From Roseomonas sp. AR75 (lineage in GTDB: Bacteria > Pseudomonadota > Alphaproteobacteria > Acetobacterales > Acetobacteraceae), in NCBI RefSeq assembly GCF_005222815.1, contig NZ_STGB01000001.1, forward strand, positions 1,178,001 through 1,242,000: a stretch of DNA of 64,000 nucleotides, written 5' to 3'. The notes below the pieces were generated by a model. It had not been told where the DNA came from, did no database searches, and saw nothing but the letters and a program-made list of their open reading frames with translations. Made by a program: the position numbers and the translations under genes. Below are positions 16,379 through 26,074 of the stretch, piece by piece. Within the stretch, counting starts at the first letter, position 1; every line of letters starts with the position of its first letter.

Positions 16379-17744
16379 CCAGCACCGCCTCGTGCATCGT
16401 CTCCGACACCGTCGGATGCGGGAACACGGTGTGCATGAGCTCGGCCTCGGTCGATTCCAGCGTCCGGGCGATGCCGTAGCCCTGGATCATCTCCGTCACC
16501 TCCGGGCCGACCATGTGGGCGCCCAGCAGTTCGCCGGTCTTCGCGTCGAACACCGTCTTCACCAGGCCCTCAGGCTCGCCCATGGCGATGGCCTTGCCGT
16601 TGCCGATGAAGGGGAAGCGGCCGACGCGGACCTCATGGCCGAGTTCCTTGGCGCGGGCCTCGGTCAGGCCGACGCTCGCCACCTGCGGGCGGCAATAGGT
16701 GCAGCCGGGGATGTTGAGCACGTCCATCGCGTGCGGATGCTTTCCCGCGATCGCCTCGACACAGATGATCGCCTCATGGCTCGCCTTGTGCGCCAGCCAG
16801 GGCGGGCCGGTGAGGTCGCCGATGGCATAGACACCGGGCTCGCCGGTGTTGCCGAAGGGGTCGGTAACCACATGCGTGCGGTCCACCTTTACCTTGGTGC
16901 CTTCCAGGCCGAGATCCTCGACATTGCCGACGATGCCGACGGCGGAGATCAGCCGGTCGGCCATGATCTCCTGCACCTTGCCGCCGGCCTCGATGATGGC
17001 GGTGATGCTGTCGGCGGCCTTCCGCACGCCCTGCACGCGGGCGCCCGTCAGCAGCTTCATGCCCTGCTTGGTGAAGGCCTTGGCGACAAAGGCGGAGATC
17101 TCGGCATCCTCCACCGGCAGGATGCGGTCCATCACCTCCACCAGCGTCACCTGGCAGCCCATGTTGAGGTAGAAGCTGGCGAACTCGCTGCCGATGGCGC
17201 CGGAGCCGACGACGATCAGCGACTTCGGCATCGCCGTCGGCGTCATCGCCTCGCGATAAGTCCAGATCAGCTTGCCATCCGGCTCCATGCCGGGGATCAC
17301 GCGCGCCCGCGCGCCGGTGGCGAGCAGGATGTGCTTCGCCGCGATCTCCGCGACCGGTTTGCCGTCCTTGCTGACCGAAAGCTTGCCCGGACCCGCGAGC
17401 TTCCCGTGACCATCGAAGACGGTCACCTTGTTCTTCTTCATCAGGTGCTTCACGCCGGCGGAGAGCTGGCCTGCCACGCCGCGGCTGCGCTTGATGACCT
17501 TGCCAAAGTCGAAGCGGATGTTGTCCGCGGCGAAGCCGTACTGGTCGAGCGTGTGCAGCAGGTGGTTGATCTCGCTCGCGCGCAGCAGCGCCTTGGTCGG
17601 GATGCAGCCCCAGTTGAGGCAGATGCCGCCGAGATTCTCGCGCTCCACCAGCGCCGTCTTCATGCCGAGCTGGCTGGCGCGGATCGCCGCGACATAGCCG
17701 CCGGGGCCGCCACCGACCACGACGATATCGAAATTCTCGGCCAT
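16350..17744 (-). CDS. lpdA: Dihydrolipoyl dehydrogenase (E3)
   Basis: A 464-residue flavoprotein disulfide oxidoreductase. The FAD-binding GGGPGGYVAAIRASQLG is at the N-terminus, the redox-active disulfide is in GGICLNWGCIPTK (CxxxxC), the NAD-binding GSGAIGSEFASFY lies in the middle and the C-terminal interface has HTVFPHPTVSETMHEAV with the catalytic His-Glu pair. It re-oxidises the lipoyl groups of the pyruvate dehydrogenase complex encoded just upstream. Confidence 0.97.
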   Translation of the reverse strand: MAENFDIVVVGGGPGGYVAAIRASQLGMKTALVERENLGGICLNWGCIPTKALLRASEINHLLHTLDQYGFAADNIRFDFGKVIKRSRGVAGQLSAGVKHLMKKNKVTVFDGHGKLAGPGKLSVSKDGKPVAEIAAKHILLATGARARVIPGMEPDGKLIWTYREAMTPTAMPKSLIVVGSGAIGSEFASFYLNMGCQVTLVEVMDRILPVEDAEISAFVAKAFTKQGMKLLTGARVQGVRKAADSITAIIEAGGKVQEIMADRLISAVGIVGNVEDLGLEGTKVKVDRTHVVTDPFGNTGEPGVYAIGDLTGPPWLAHKASHEAIICVEAIAGKHPHAMDVLNIPGCTYCRPQVASVGLTEARAKELGHEVRVGRFPFIGNGKAIAMGEPEGLVKTVFDAKTGELLGAHMVGPEVTEMIQGYGIARTLESTEAELMHTVFPHPTVSETMHEAVLDAYGRVIHI

Positions 17745-17751
17745 GGCGTTC

Positions 17752-18237
17752 TTATCCTTGCCGTGCGGCCAGCGCGTTTAGCGCCTCGCCGGTGAGTTGC
17801 TGCAGCGTCCAGCCCGCGCGCGGCTTGGCGCCAAGGCTGCGGTAGAAGGCGATGGAGGGCGCGTTCCAGTCCAGCACGGACCATTCCATGCGCCCGCACC
17901 CCTGTGCCAGCGCGCGGGAGGCAAGATGGGCGAAGATCGCCTTGCCAATCCCCCTGCCCCGCGCCTCCGGGTTCACGAAGACGTCCTCGACGTAGAGCGA
18001 GGGGCGGCCGAGGAAGGTCGAGAAGCTGTAATACCAGACGGCGAAGCCGACCGGCTCCTCGTTCCAGCGCGCGATCAGCGCTTCGGCGCGGCGGGGTTCC
18101 TCGAACAGGAACGTCGCGAGCGTTGCCTCATCGGCGTGGACCTCGTGCGACAGCTTCTCGTACTCGGCGAGCGCGCGGATGAAGTGCAGGACGAGTGGCA
18201 GATCGGCGCGGGTGGCGTCGCGCAGCAAGAGGCTCAT
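17752..18237 (-). CDS. GNAT family N-acetyltransferase
   Basis: A 161-residue GNAT protein. I start at the ATG at 18237 (MSLLLRDATRADLP). The acetyl-CoA pyrophosphate loop VNPEARGRGIGKAIF (RxxGxG/A) and the YVEDVFV strand before it are clear; the C-terminal NAPSIAFYRSLGA segment is typical of the diamine/thialysine acetyltransferase branch. It lies between pdhC and lpdA, 7 bases upstream of lpdA, apparently in the same transcript. The acceptor substrate is unknown. Confidence 0.88.
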   Translation of the reverse strand: MSLLLRDATRADLPLVLHFIRALAEYEKLSHEVHADEATLATFLFEEPRRAEALIARWNEEPVGFAVWYYSFSTFLGRPSLYVEDVFVNPEARGRGIGKAIFAHLASRALAQGCGRMEWSVLDWNAPSIAFYRSLGAKPRAGWTLQQLTGEALNALAARQG

Positions 18238-18246
18238 GGCGCGCAG

Positions 18247-18330
18247 GCCCCCACCCAACCCTCGCCCGCACGGCGGGGAAGCGCTGCTTCTCCCTCCCCC
18301 TCCGTGCGGGGGAGGGTCGGGGTGGGGGCC
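18247..18330. repeat. Dispersed GC-rich palindromic repeat, copy B (two units, head to head)
   Basis: Two units face each other between pdhC and the GNAT gene: CCCCCACCCAACCCTCGCCC near 18248 and its inverse GCGGGGGAGGGTCGGGGTGG near 18307, with a smaller internal CTCCCCCTCCGTGCGGGGGAG hairpin. It is the same family as the copies at 24604, 36448 and 59859. It could fold into a long RNA hairpin and modulate read-through from pdhC into lpdA. Confidence 0.8.
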
Positions 18331-18354
18331 GCGACCACCTCGGCTGTCCGCGCC

Positions 18355-19674
18355 CTACAGCATCAGGCTGAGCGGGTTCTCGACGATGCGCTTGAACTCG
18401 GCGATCCACTCCGCCGCCAGCGCACCGTCCACGATGCGGTGATCCACGGAAAGCGTGCAGGTCATCACGGTCGCGATGGCCAGCGCGCCATCCTTCACCA
18501 CCGGCCGCTGCTGCCCGGCGGACACCGCGAGGATGCCGGCCTGCGGCGGGTTGATGATGGCGGAGAAGTCGCTGACGCCGTACATCCCCATGTTGGAGAT
18601 GCTGAAGCCGCCGCCCTGGAACTCCTCGGGCTTCAGCTTGCCGGCCTTCGCGCGCGCGGCGAGGTCCTTCATCTCGTTGCTGATCGCCGCCAGGCCCTTC
18701 TGGTCGGCCTTGCGGATGATCGGGGTAATCAGTCCGTCGGGGATGCTGACGGCCACCGAGACGTCCACATCGTCGTAAAGAATGGCCGCCTCATCGGTCC
18801 AGGAAGCGTTGACCTTCGGGATCCGCCGCAGCGTCACGGCCGCCGCCTTGATCACCATGTCGTTTACCGAGAGCTTGAACGCCCCGGCGCCATCCTTCGG
18901 CGAGGTCGCGTTGAGCTGGCTGCGCAGCTTCAGCAGCGCGTCCAGTTCGATATCCATGGTGACGTAGAAATGCGGGATCGTCGCCTTGGATTCCGACAGG
19001 CGCCGCGCGATGACCTTGCGCATCGTGCTGTGCGGCACCGCCTGGTGCGGCGCGGTAATCGCGGCGGCGGGCGCGGCCGGCTTCGGTGCGGGTGCCGGTG
19101 CGGCGGCGGCCTGCGGAGCAGAAGCGGCCTTCGGCGCCGGCCCCTTGGCCAACGCGGCTTCGACGTCCGACTTCACGATCCGCCCGTTGGGACCGGACCC
19201 GGCAATCGCGGACAGGTCCATGCCCGCCTGCTGCGCCATCCGCCTGGCCAGCGGCGAGGCCACCACGCGATCACCCGGCGCCGTCTTCGGCGGATCGGGC
19301 TGCGGGTTGAAGCCCTGTGCCGCACCCGGCGCGGGCGCGGCCGGCGCCGTGGTCGGCGCGGGCGCGGGTTCCGTCTTGGGCGTGGCCGGCGCAGGGGCAG
19401 GCTTCGCCGCCGGCGTCGCGTCGGCCTTCTCACCCGGCTCGACGAGCACGGCGATCACGTCGTTGACCTTCACGCTCGCGGTGCCGTCCGGCACCACGAT
19501 CTTGCCGAGGATGCCTTCATCCACGGCTTCCACTTCCATCGTCGCCTTGTCGGTCTCGATCTCCGCGATGATGTCGCCGGCCTTGACCTGCTCGCCTTCC
19601 TTCTTCAGCCAGCGCGCGAGCGTGCCCTCTGTCATCGTCGGCGAGAGCGCGGGCATGAGGATGTTGGTCGCCAT
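18355..19674 (-). CDS. pdhC: Pyruvate dehydrogenase E2, dihydrolipoyl acetyltransferase
   Basis: A 439-residue E2 protein. The lipoyl domain (residues 1-77) has the lipoylated Lys in [15 protein letters not shown]; a Pro/Ala linker follows; the peripheral-subunit-binding domain is [39 protein letters not shown]; another Ala/Pro linker leads to the catalytic domain with [15 protein letters not shown] (active-site His and Asp). One lipoyl domain is present, with a second on PdhB. It transfers the acetyl group from E1 to CoA. Confidence 0.96.
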   Translation of the reverse strand: MATNILMPALSPTMTEGTLARWLKKEGEQVKAGDIIAEIETDKATMEVEAVDEGILGKIVVPDGTASVKVNDVIAVLVEPGEKADATPAAKPAPAPATPKTEPAPAPTTAPAAPAPGAAQGFNPQPDPPKTAPGDRVVASPLARRMAQQAGMDLSAIAGSGPNGRIVKSDVEAALAKGPAPKAASAPQAAAAPAPAPKPAAPAAAITAPHQAVPHSTMRKVIARRLSESKATIPHFYVTMDIELDALLKLRSQLNATSPKDGAGAFKLSVNDMVIKAAAVTLRRIPKVNASWTDEAAILYDDVDVSVAVSIPDGLITPIIRKADQKGLAAISNEMKDLAARAKAGKLKPEEFQGGGFSISNMGMYGVSDFSAIINPPQAGILAVSAGQQRPVVKDGALAIATVMTCTLSVDHRIVDGALAAEWIAEFKRIVENPLSLML

Positions 19675-19686
19675 CGGCCTGCGCTC

Positions 19687-21057
19687 CTACTTGTAGGTGA
19701 CTTTGCGCACGGCCTCGACAACCTGCTCCAGCCGCGGCAGGGCAAGCTTCTCGAGATTCGCGGCATAGGGCATCGGCACGTCTTCGCCGCAGACCCGCAC
19801 CGGCGGCGCGTCGAGGTCGTCGAAGCAATGCTCCATCACCTGCATCGCGATCTCCGATCCGATGCCGGCGAAGGGCCAGCCTTCCTCCACCGTGACGATG
19901 CGGTTGGTCTTCCGCACGCTGCGCGCGATGGTCGCGATGTCGAGCGGGCGGATGGTGCGGAGGTTGACGACTTCCGCGCTGATCCCCTGCGCCGCCAGCG
20001 CCTCGGCCGCCTGCATGCAGAGGCCGACCGTGATGGAGAAGCTGACCAACGTCACGTCGGTCCCTTCCCGCTCCACCTTCGCCTGGCCGATCGGCAGGAT
20101 GAAGTCATCCGCCGTCGGGCATTCGAAGCTGTGGCCGTAGAGGATCTCGTTCTCCAGGAAGATCACCGGGTTCGGGTCGCGGATCGCGGCCCGCAGAAGG
20201 CCCTTCGCATCCGCCGCCGACCAGGGTGCGATCACCTTCAGCCCGGGGATATGCGCGTACCAGGATGCGTATTCCTGGCTGTGCTGCGCGGCCACGCGCG
20301 CCGCCGCGCCGTTCGGTCCGCGGAACACGATGGGGCAGCCGAGTTGGCCGCCGGACATGTAGAGCGTCTTGGCAGCGGAATTGATGATGTGGTCCATGGC
20401 CTGCATCGAGAAGTTGAAGGTCATGAACTCCACGATCGGACGCAGCCCGGTGAAGGCCGCGCCCACCGCCATGCCGGTGAAGCCGTGCTCCGTGATCGGC
20501 ATGTCGATCACGCGCTTCGGGCCGAACTCCTCCAGCAGGCCCTGGCTGATCTTGTAGGCGCCCTGATACTGCGCGACTTCCTCGCCCATCAGGAACACGT
20601 TGGCGTCGGCGCGCATCTCCGCGGCCATCGCATCGCGCAGCGCCTCGCGCACGGTGATCGGCTTGGTCGGGCCCCAATCCTTCTCCGGCGCCGCGGCAGC
20701 CGGCTGGGCGGGGATGCTGGCAGCGCCTTCCTTCTTCGCCGCACCGGCGGCCGCGACGGCGCCACGGTCCTCGGCCTTCGGCGTGGGCGCCGCGGGCTGC
20801 GGTGCCGGCGCGGCCCCGGCGCCGCCATCAAGCTCCGCGATCGGCGTATTGACCGCGACGGCCTCGGTGCCCTCCGGCACCAGGATCGAGGTCAGCGTGC
20901 CCTCGTCCACCGCTTCCACTTCCATCGTGGCCTTGTCGGTCTCGATCTCGGCGATCACGTCGCCGGCCTTGATGGTGTCGCCCTGCTTCTTGAGCCAGCG
21001 GGCGAGCTTGCCCTCCGTCATCGTGGGCGACAGCGCGGGCATCAGGATCTGCGTCAT
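19687..21057 (-). CDS. pdhB: Pyruvate dehydrogenase E1 beta with N-terminal lipoyl domain
   Basis: A 456-residue protein. Residues 1-77 are a lipoyl domain ([15 protein letters not shown]) nearly identical to that of PdhC, followed by an Ala/Pro linker (about 78-130) and the transketolase-like E1-beta fold ([34 protein letters not shown]). This E1-beta/lipoyl fusion is known in several alphaproteobacteria. The two lipoyl domains look like a duplication. It starts 3 bases after the pdhA stop, in the order pdhA-pdhB-pdhC. Confidence 0.96.
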   Translation of the reverse strand: MTQILMPALSPTMTEGKLARWLKKQGDTIKAGDVIAEIETDKATMEVEAVDEGTLTSILVPEGTEAVAVNTPIAELDGGAGAAPAPQPAAPTPKAEDRGAVAAAGAAKKEGAASIPAQPAAAAPEKDWGPTKPITVREALRDAMAAEMRADANVFLMGEEVAQYQGAYKISQGLLEEFGPKRVIDMPITEHGFTGMAVGAAFTGLRPIVEFMTFNFSMQAMDHIINSAAKTLYMSGGQLGCPIVFRGPNGAAARVAAQHSQEYASWYAHIPGLKVIAPWSAADAKGLLRAAIRDPNPVIFLENEILYGHSFECPTADDFILPIGQAKVEREGTDVTLVSFSITVGLCMQAAEALAAQGISAEVVNLRTIRPLDIATIARSVRKTNRIVTVEEGWPFAGIGSEIAMQVMEHCFDDLDAPPVRVCGEDVPMPYAANLEKLALPRLEQVVEAVRKVTYK

Positions 21058-21060
21058 GGC

Positions 21061-22080
21061 TCAGCGCGCCTCGATCAGCACGTCGGTGAACAGCTCGGCC
21101 TCGTCCGGCTCCGGCGAGGTCTGCGCGAAATCAGCGCTGTCCTGCACGATCGCCTTCACCTCGTCGTCGATCACCTTCAGCTCGGCCTCGGTGACACCAT
21201 AGGTTTCCAGCAGCAGCTTGCGCGCGGTCTCGATGCAGTCGTTCTGCTCACGCATCTTCTGCACCTCCTCCCGCGTCCGGTATTTCGCGGGGTCGGACAT
21301 GGAGTGGCCGCGGTAGCGATAGGTCTTCATCTCCAGCAGATACGGCCCGTTGCCGGCGCGGCAATGCGCCACGGCGCGCTCACCGGCTTCCTTCACGGCG
21401 GTCACGTCCATGCCGTTCACCTGCTCGCCCGGAATGCCCCAGGGCGCGCCGTTCTTCGACAGGTCCTTGGAGGCGGAGGCGCGCTCCACGCTGGTGCCCA
21501 TGCCGTATTTGTTGTTCTCGATGACGAAGATGACCGGCAGCTTGAACAGCGCCGCCAGGTTCTTGCTCTCGTAGACCTGACCCTGGTTGGACGCGCCCTC
21601 GCCGAAATAGGTCATCGCGACGTTGTCGTTGCCGCGGTACCAGTTCGCGAAAGCGAGGCCGGTGCCGAGCGGCACCTGCGCGCCGACGATGCCATGCCCG
21701 CCGAAGAAGCCCTTCTCTCGGCTGAACATGTGCATCGAGCCGCCCTTGCCCTTGGAGTAACCGCCGATGCGCCCGGTCAGCTCCGCCATCACGCCGCGCG
21801 CCTCCATGCCAGTGGCCAGCATGTGACCATGGTCGCGGTAGGAGGTGATCACCTGGTCGCCGGGCTTGGTGCACATGGTGAGGCCCACCACAACCGCTTC
21901 CTGGCCGATATACAGGTGGCAGAAGCCGCCGATCAGGCCCATGCCATAGAGCTGCCCGGCCTTCTCCTCGAAGCGGCGGATCAGCAGCATGTCGCGGTAG
22001 GCGTTGAGGAGCTGTTCCCGGCTCATCGCCGGCTCCTTCGCGCCCTTGCCGCGCGGCTTGCGGGTGGCGGCTTCGGCCAT
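21061..22080 (-). CDS. pdhA: Pyruvate dehydrogenase E1 alpha
   Basis: A 339-residue thiamine-diphosphate enzyme subunit. The start at 22080 follows AAGGAGGAAA; the frame is open to 22182 but without a ribosome site. The Mg-TPP motif AMTYFGEGASNQG...IENNKYGMGT and the phosphorylation-loop-like YRYRGHSMSDPAKYRTREEV are present. It decarboxylates pyruvate and with PdhB starts the PDH reaction. It is first in the pdhABC-GNAT-lpdA-MT-lipA-coq10 leftward series; the 5' region has a striking nested inverted repeat (22172-22229). Confidence 0.96.
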   Translation of the reverse strand: MAEAATRKPRGKGAKEPAMSREQLLNAYRDMLLIRRFEEKAGQLYGMGLIGGFCHLYIGQEAVVVGLTMCTKPGDQVITSYRDHGHMLATGMEARGVMAELTGRIGGYSKGKGGSMHMFSREKGFFGGHGIVGAQVPLGTGLAFANWYRGNDNVAMTYFGEGASNQGQVYESKNLAALFKLPVIFVIENNKYGMGTSVERASASKDLSKNGAPWGIPGEQVNGMDVTAVKEAGERAVAHCRAGNGPYLLEMKTYRYRGHSMSDPAKYRTREEVQKMREQNDCIETARKLLLETYGVTEAELKVIDDEVKAIVQDSADFAQTSPEPDEAELFTDVLIEAR

Positions 22081-22171
22081 GCGGCTTTCCTCCTTGGCGA
22101 GCTCAGCATTCCGGCATCTACGCGGCCCGGCCACGCCGTGCAAGTTTCGGCACCGGGAGAATTCCGTTATT

Positions 22172-22229
22172 GTGCAACGCAATAGCCGAATTAACTCGAC
22201 AGCAGTTAATCGTCATTTCGGCGTTGCAC
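22172..22229 (-). promoter_or_regulatory. Nested inverted repeat upstream of pdhA
   Basis: Outer arms GTGCAACGC (22172-22180) and GCGTTGCAC (22221-22229) and inner arms ATTAACT (22190-22196) and AGTTAAT (22204-22210) are perfect complements around a 7-base centre. The element is unusually AT-rich for this genome and lies ~92-149 bases before the pdhA start, downstream of the ftsB terminator. It could be a pair of regulator half-sites or, if transcribed, a leader hairpin. It matches no regulator consensus I know. Confidence 0.5.
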
Positions 22230-22282
22230 GGTGCGCATGACACCGTTCCGCAGACCGGGCTGTGGTTGCCCAACGGCCAAAG

Positions 22283-22305
22283 AAAAAGGGGCGCCGGAGC
22301 GCCCC
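22283..22305 (-). terminator. Rho-independent terminator of ftsB
   Basis: On the minus strand GGGGCGC-TCCG-GCGCCCC (22305-22288) is a perfect 7-base stem followed by TTTTT (22287-22283). It lies about 30 bases past the ftsB stop. This is the clearest intrinsic terminator in the window and separates ftsB from pdhA. Confidence 0.85.
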
Positions 22306-22333
22306 TCATCCCATGCCGGCTTGCCGCCCCTCG

Positions 22334-22693
22334 TCAGAACAGGCGGTTCTCCGGGCCGTAGGGAACGACGATCTCGTTGCGCCCGACCATGTTGAGCAAC
22401 TGGCGCGCCCGTTCCTCGAGCTGGTCTCGGTCGAGGCGCTCGCCGCGCAGGCCGTTCACGCGGCGCTCCATGGAGGTCAGTTCGGCCATCACCCGCTCCT
22501 GCTCGATGCGGGCGTCGGCGATCTCCTGGTCGCGCTGCTCCATCGCCACGAGGCCACGCTCGCCATGCACCGCGTGCCAGGCGAAATAGCCGCAGCAGGC
22601 GATGAAAAGCAGCGGCAGCATTGCCGCGCGCGACCATCGTCCCAAACCCGCAAGCACCCCCCGGCGCTCGGCAACCACCTCATCCTCGAACAC
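22334..22693 (-). CDS. ftsB: FtsB/DivIC-like septum formation protein
   Basis: A small membrane protein: one hydrophobic helix (MLPLLFIACCGYFAWHAVHG) followed by a coiled coil (GLVAMEQRDQEIADARIEQERVMAELTSMERRVNGL) and a short conserved tail, the FtsB/DivIC layout. It acts in the divisome with FtsL and FtsQ. The order eno-ftsB-pdhA is common in alphaproteobacteria. The start is uncertain: candidates are GTG at 22693 (used, 119 residues), GTG at 22678 and ATG at 22621 (95 residues, directly before the helix). A strong terminator follows. Confidence 0.8.
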   Translation of the reverse strand: MFEDEVVAERRGVLAGLGRWSRAAMLPLLFIACCGYFAWHAVHGERGLVAMEQRDQEIADARIEQERVMAELTSMERRVNGLRGERLDRDQLEERARQLLNMVGRNEIVVPYGPENRLF

Positions 22694-22820
22694 GGATCGA
22701 GCCCCCCAGCCCGCAGGCGGCCGCAGCGATCCCCTCACCGCGCGGCACGGCCGCAGAGAATCAGACGGCGCGCGAAGTGTCCAGCGGAAACCGCGGATTC
22801 GACAGGATGTTCCGCAGCCG

Positions 22821-23159
22821 TCAGGCGCCGGATGCGGCGATCGCTGCGGCCTCGGTGGGATGGATGCTGATCAGGCTGTCGAAGCCGGCGGTGGTCAGCA
22901 CCTCGGTGACCATTGGCTGCGCCGCGCCGATCTGCAGGTCACCGCCATGCGTCTGCAGCAGCCGCGCCAGCCGCAGGATCACCCGCAGGCCGGCGCTGCT
23001 GACGAAATCGAGCTTCGCCAGATTGAGCACCACCTGGCGCGCATCGCTGATGCCGATCGCATCCATGCGGTCGCCGACCTCGCCGGCCGTGCGGGAATCG
23101 AGCCGGCCCGCAAGGTCGATGACGAGGACCTTGCCGACCTCCCTGGTGGCAATCTGCAT
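22821..23159 (-). CDS. STAS-domain anti-sigma-factor antagonist-like protein
   Basis: A 112-residue single STAS domain. The VLVIDLAGRLDSRTAGEVGDRMDAI opening and the VVLNLAKLDFVSSAGLRVILRLARLL core hold the conserved Ser-Ser pair (SSAG) phosphorylated in SpoIIAA/RsbV-type proteins. I start at the ATG at 23159 after CCGGAG. No anti-sigma kinase or phosphatase is nearby. It sits between eno and ftsB, where most relatives have nothing. Confidence 0.85.
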   Translation of the reverse strand: MQIATREVGKVLVIDLAGRLDSRTAGEVGDRMDAIGISDARQVVLNLAKLDFVSSAGLRVILRLARLLQTHGGDLQIGAAQPMVTEVLTTAGFDSLISIHPTEAAAIAASGA

Positions 23160-23232
23160 CGCTGGCTCCGGAGGGGAAGGTTGCGCCCGCCGGAAGCCTA
23201 GTGGGCCGACGATCCGGCCGTCAAACGAAGCC

Positions 23233-24540
<1,308 letters not shown>

Positions 24541-24603
24541 TTAACGCCGGTGGGGCGGGCGGGCAAGGGTTGGGGGACGGCGCAGGGCGGGCAGGTCGGT
24601 CGC

Positions 24604-24643
24604 GCCCCCACCCCGACCCTCCCCCGCTTCGCGGGAGAGGGAG
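24604..24643. repeat. Dispersed GC-rich palindromic repeat, copy C
   Basis: GCCCCCACCCCGACCCTCCC followed by a short CCGCTTCGCGGG hairpin and AGAGGGAG. It ends exactly at the stop codon of the SIS-domain gene and lies between it and eno. Position and strength suit transcription termination of the SIS/ABC operon. Confidence 0.8.
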
Positions 24644-25186
24644 CTACGCCACCGTCGCGTGCCGCGCCGCGAGGTCCGCGGCCGATAGCCCCACGCGCTC
24701 CATCAGCCGCGCCACGATCAGGTCGCAGAACAGCCAGAGGGCGATCTCGTATTGCCCGCCCATCGGCAGCACGGAGTCCCCCTCCCAGACCTGCGCCGGG
24801 ATCCGCCAGACGAGATCCGCGGCATCCAACGCGGCGCCGCTCTCCGCCGCGGTGAACACGGCTCCTCTCGCCCCCAGGGTCGCCGCATGCCGGAGAAACG
24901 CTGTCGCGCTCGGCAGGTCGCCGCGGCTGGCATTGGTCACCAGCAGGTCGCCTTGGCGCAGCGGCGGCGTGGTGACGCCCGGCAGCCAATGCGCATCCAG
25001 GCCGAGATGACCCAGCCGCATCGCGAAGCCCATCAGCGCGAAGCCGGTGCGGCCGGCGCCCCAGACCAGCACGCGCGGCGCGGCGGCGATCGCCTCGACG
25101 GCGCCGTCCAGCGTTCCCGGCGCAAGCCGGGCGAAGACCGCCGCCTGCTCGGCCAGGATCGGCGCCACCTGCTGCGCGGGCGTCAT
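24644..25186 (-). CDS. SIS-domain protein (sugar isomerase/hexuloisomerase-like)
   Basis: A 180-residue protein with a single SIS fold: APRVLVWGAGRTGFALMGFAMRLGHLG for phosphosugar binding, GDLLVTNASRGDLPSATAFLRHAATLGARGAVFTA and a C-terminal helical WLFCDLIVARLMERVGLS. Length and pattern resemble 6-phospho-3-hexuloisomerases. The ATG at 25186 overlaps the ABC ATPase stop by 4 bases, tying it to the NitT-type importer. A sugar-phosphate role next to such an importer is unexpected; the ligand is unknown. Confidence 0.82.
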   Translation of the reverse strand: MTPAQQVAPILAEQAAVFARLAPGTLDGAVEAIAAAPRVLVWGAGRTGFALMGFAMRLGHLGLDAHWLPGVTTPPLRQGDLLVTNASRGDLPSATAFLRHAATLGARGAVFTAAESGAALDAADLVWRIPAQVWEGDSVLPMGGQYEIALWLFCDLIVARLMERVGLSAADLAARHATVA

Positions 25187-25980
25187 GCGGTGGCACCGTG
25201 CAGCACGCCGCGCGCCAGGAACAGCGCGGTCACCTCCTCCACCGCGGCGATGAAACGCGGGTCGCGGCGGGCGGCGAGGCCGCGAGGACGCGGCAGGTCC
25301 ACCTGCAGCAGCCGCTCGATCCGGCCGGGCCGCGGCGACATGACGGCGACGCGGTCGGCCAGCAGCACCGCCTCGTCCACGCTGTGGGTGATGAACAGCA
25401 CCGTCTTGCGGCTGCGCATCCACAGCGCCTCGAGGTCGAGGCGCATCTGCTCCCGTGTCAGCGCGTCCAGCGCGCCGAAGGGCTCGTCCATCAGCAGCAG
25501 CGGCGGGTCGTGCAGCAGCGCGCGCGCGATCGAGGCCCGCTGGCGCATGCCGCCCGAGAGCTCATGCGGGTAGCGATCCGCGAAGTCTTCCAGCCCCACC
25601 TGGCGCAGCAGCGCCAGGGCGCGGTCGCGGAAGGCGGCTTCGCTCAGGCCGCGGATGCCGGCCTGGAACAGCACGTTGCCGAGCACGTCGCGCCAATCGA
25701 GCAGCACCGGCTGCTGGAACACGATGCCGAGTTCCGTCACCGGCCCGGCAACCTCCCGGCCGAAGACCCGCACCTCGCCGGAGGAGGCGGGCATCAGCCC
25801 CGCCACCAGACGCAGCAGCGTGGACTTCCCGCAACCGGAAGGACCGACGACGGCCAGGAACTCGCCCTCCGGCACATCGAGGTCCATCGCCTCCAGCGCC
25901 AGCGTCTCGCCCTGACGGGTGCGGAACCGCTTGGACACGCCCGCGAGATGGATGCCGCCCGCGCCCTTCGCTTCACCCAC
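25183..25980 (-). CDS. ABC transporter ATPase, NitT/TauT (SsuB-like) type
   Basis: A 265-residue nucleotide-binding subunit: Walker A VGPSGCGKST, Q-loop VFQQPVLLDW, signature LSGGMRQRASIARALL, Walker B LLLMDEPFGALD, and H-loop LFITHSVDEAV. The GTG at 25980 is the best start because the conserved domain begins ~10 residues later; the open frame upstream overlaps the divergent permease. It forms an importer with the divergent permease (26075) and receptor (26883). Confidence 0.92.
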   Translation of the reverse strand: MGEAKGAGGIHLAGVSKRFRTRQGETLALEAMDLDVPEGEFLAVVGPSGCGKSTLLRLVAGLMPASSGEVRVFGREVAGPVTELGIVFQQPVLLDWRDVLGNVLFQAGIRGLSEAAFRDRALALLRQVGLEDFADRYPHELSGGMRQRASIARALLHDPPLLLMDEPFGALDALTREQMRLDLEALWMRSRKTVLFITHSVDEAVLLADRVAVMSPRPGRIERLLQVDLPRPRGLAARRDPRFIAAVEEVTALFLARGVLHGATA

Positions 25981-26012
25981 AATGCCCGCCCTTGACTGCC
26001 CGTGCTTGCGAA

Positions 26013-26023
26013 GAACACTGTTC
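26013..26023. promoter_or_regulatory. Palindrome in the divergent ABC transporter promoter region
   Basis: GAACA-C-TGTTC is a perfect inverted repeat at the centre of the 94-base gap between the ATPase and permease starts. A TTGACT hexamer (25992-25997) precedes it. It could be an operator controlling both halves of the transporter locus. No regulator is adjacent. Confidence 0.4.
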
Positions 26024-26074
26024 CAGCGAAGGGCGCGCTTCAAGGGCAGCGCCAGGGCGGGGGAAGCAAGGGGC

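Noticed and set aside
18247..18330. Repeat cluster considered as a CRISPR array
   Set aside because: Units are inverted, not direct, repeats; spacers are not regular and no cas genes are present.
17797..22185. A 4.4-kb open frame on the plus strand opposite lpdA-pdhC-pdhB-pdhA
   Set aside because: Its translation is rich in Arg, His and Gly with no domain pattern, and it is exactly antisense to four well-recognised genes. Long antisense frames are expected at this GC content.
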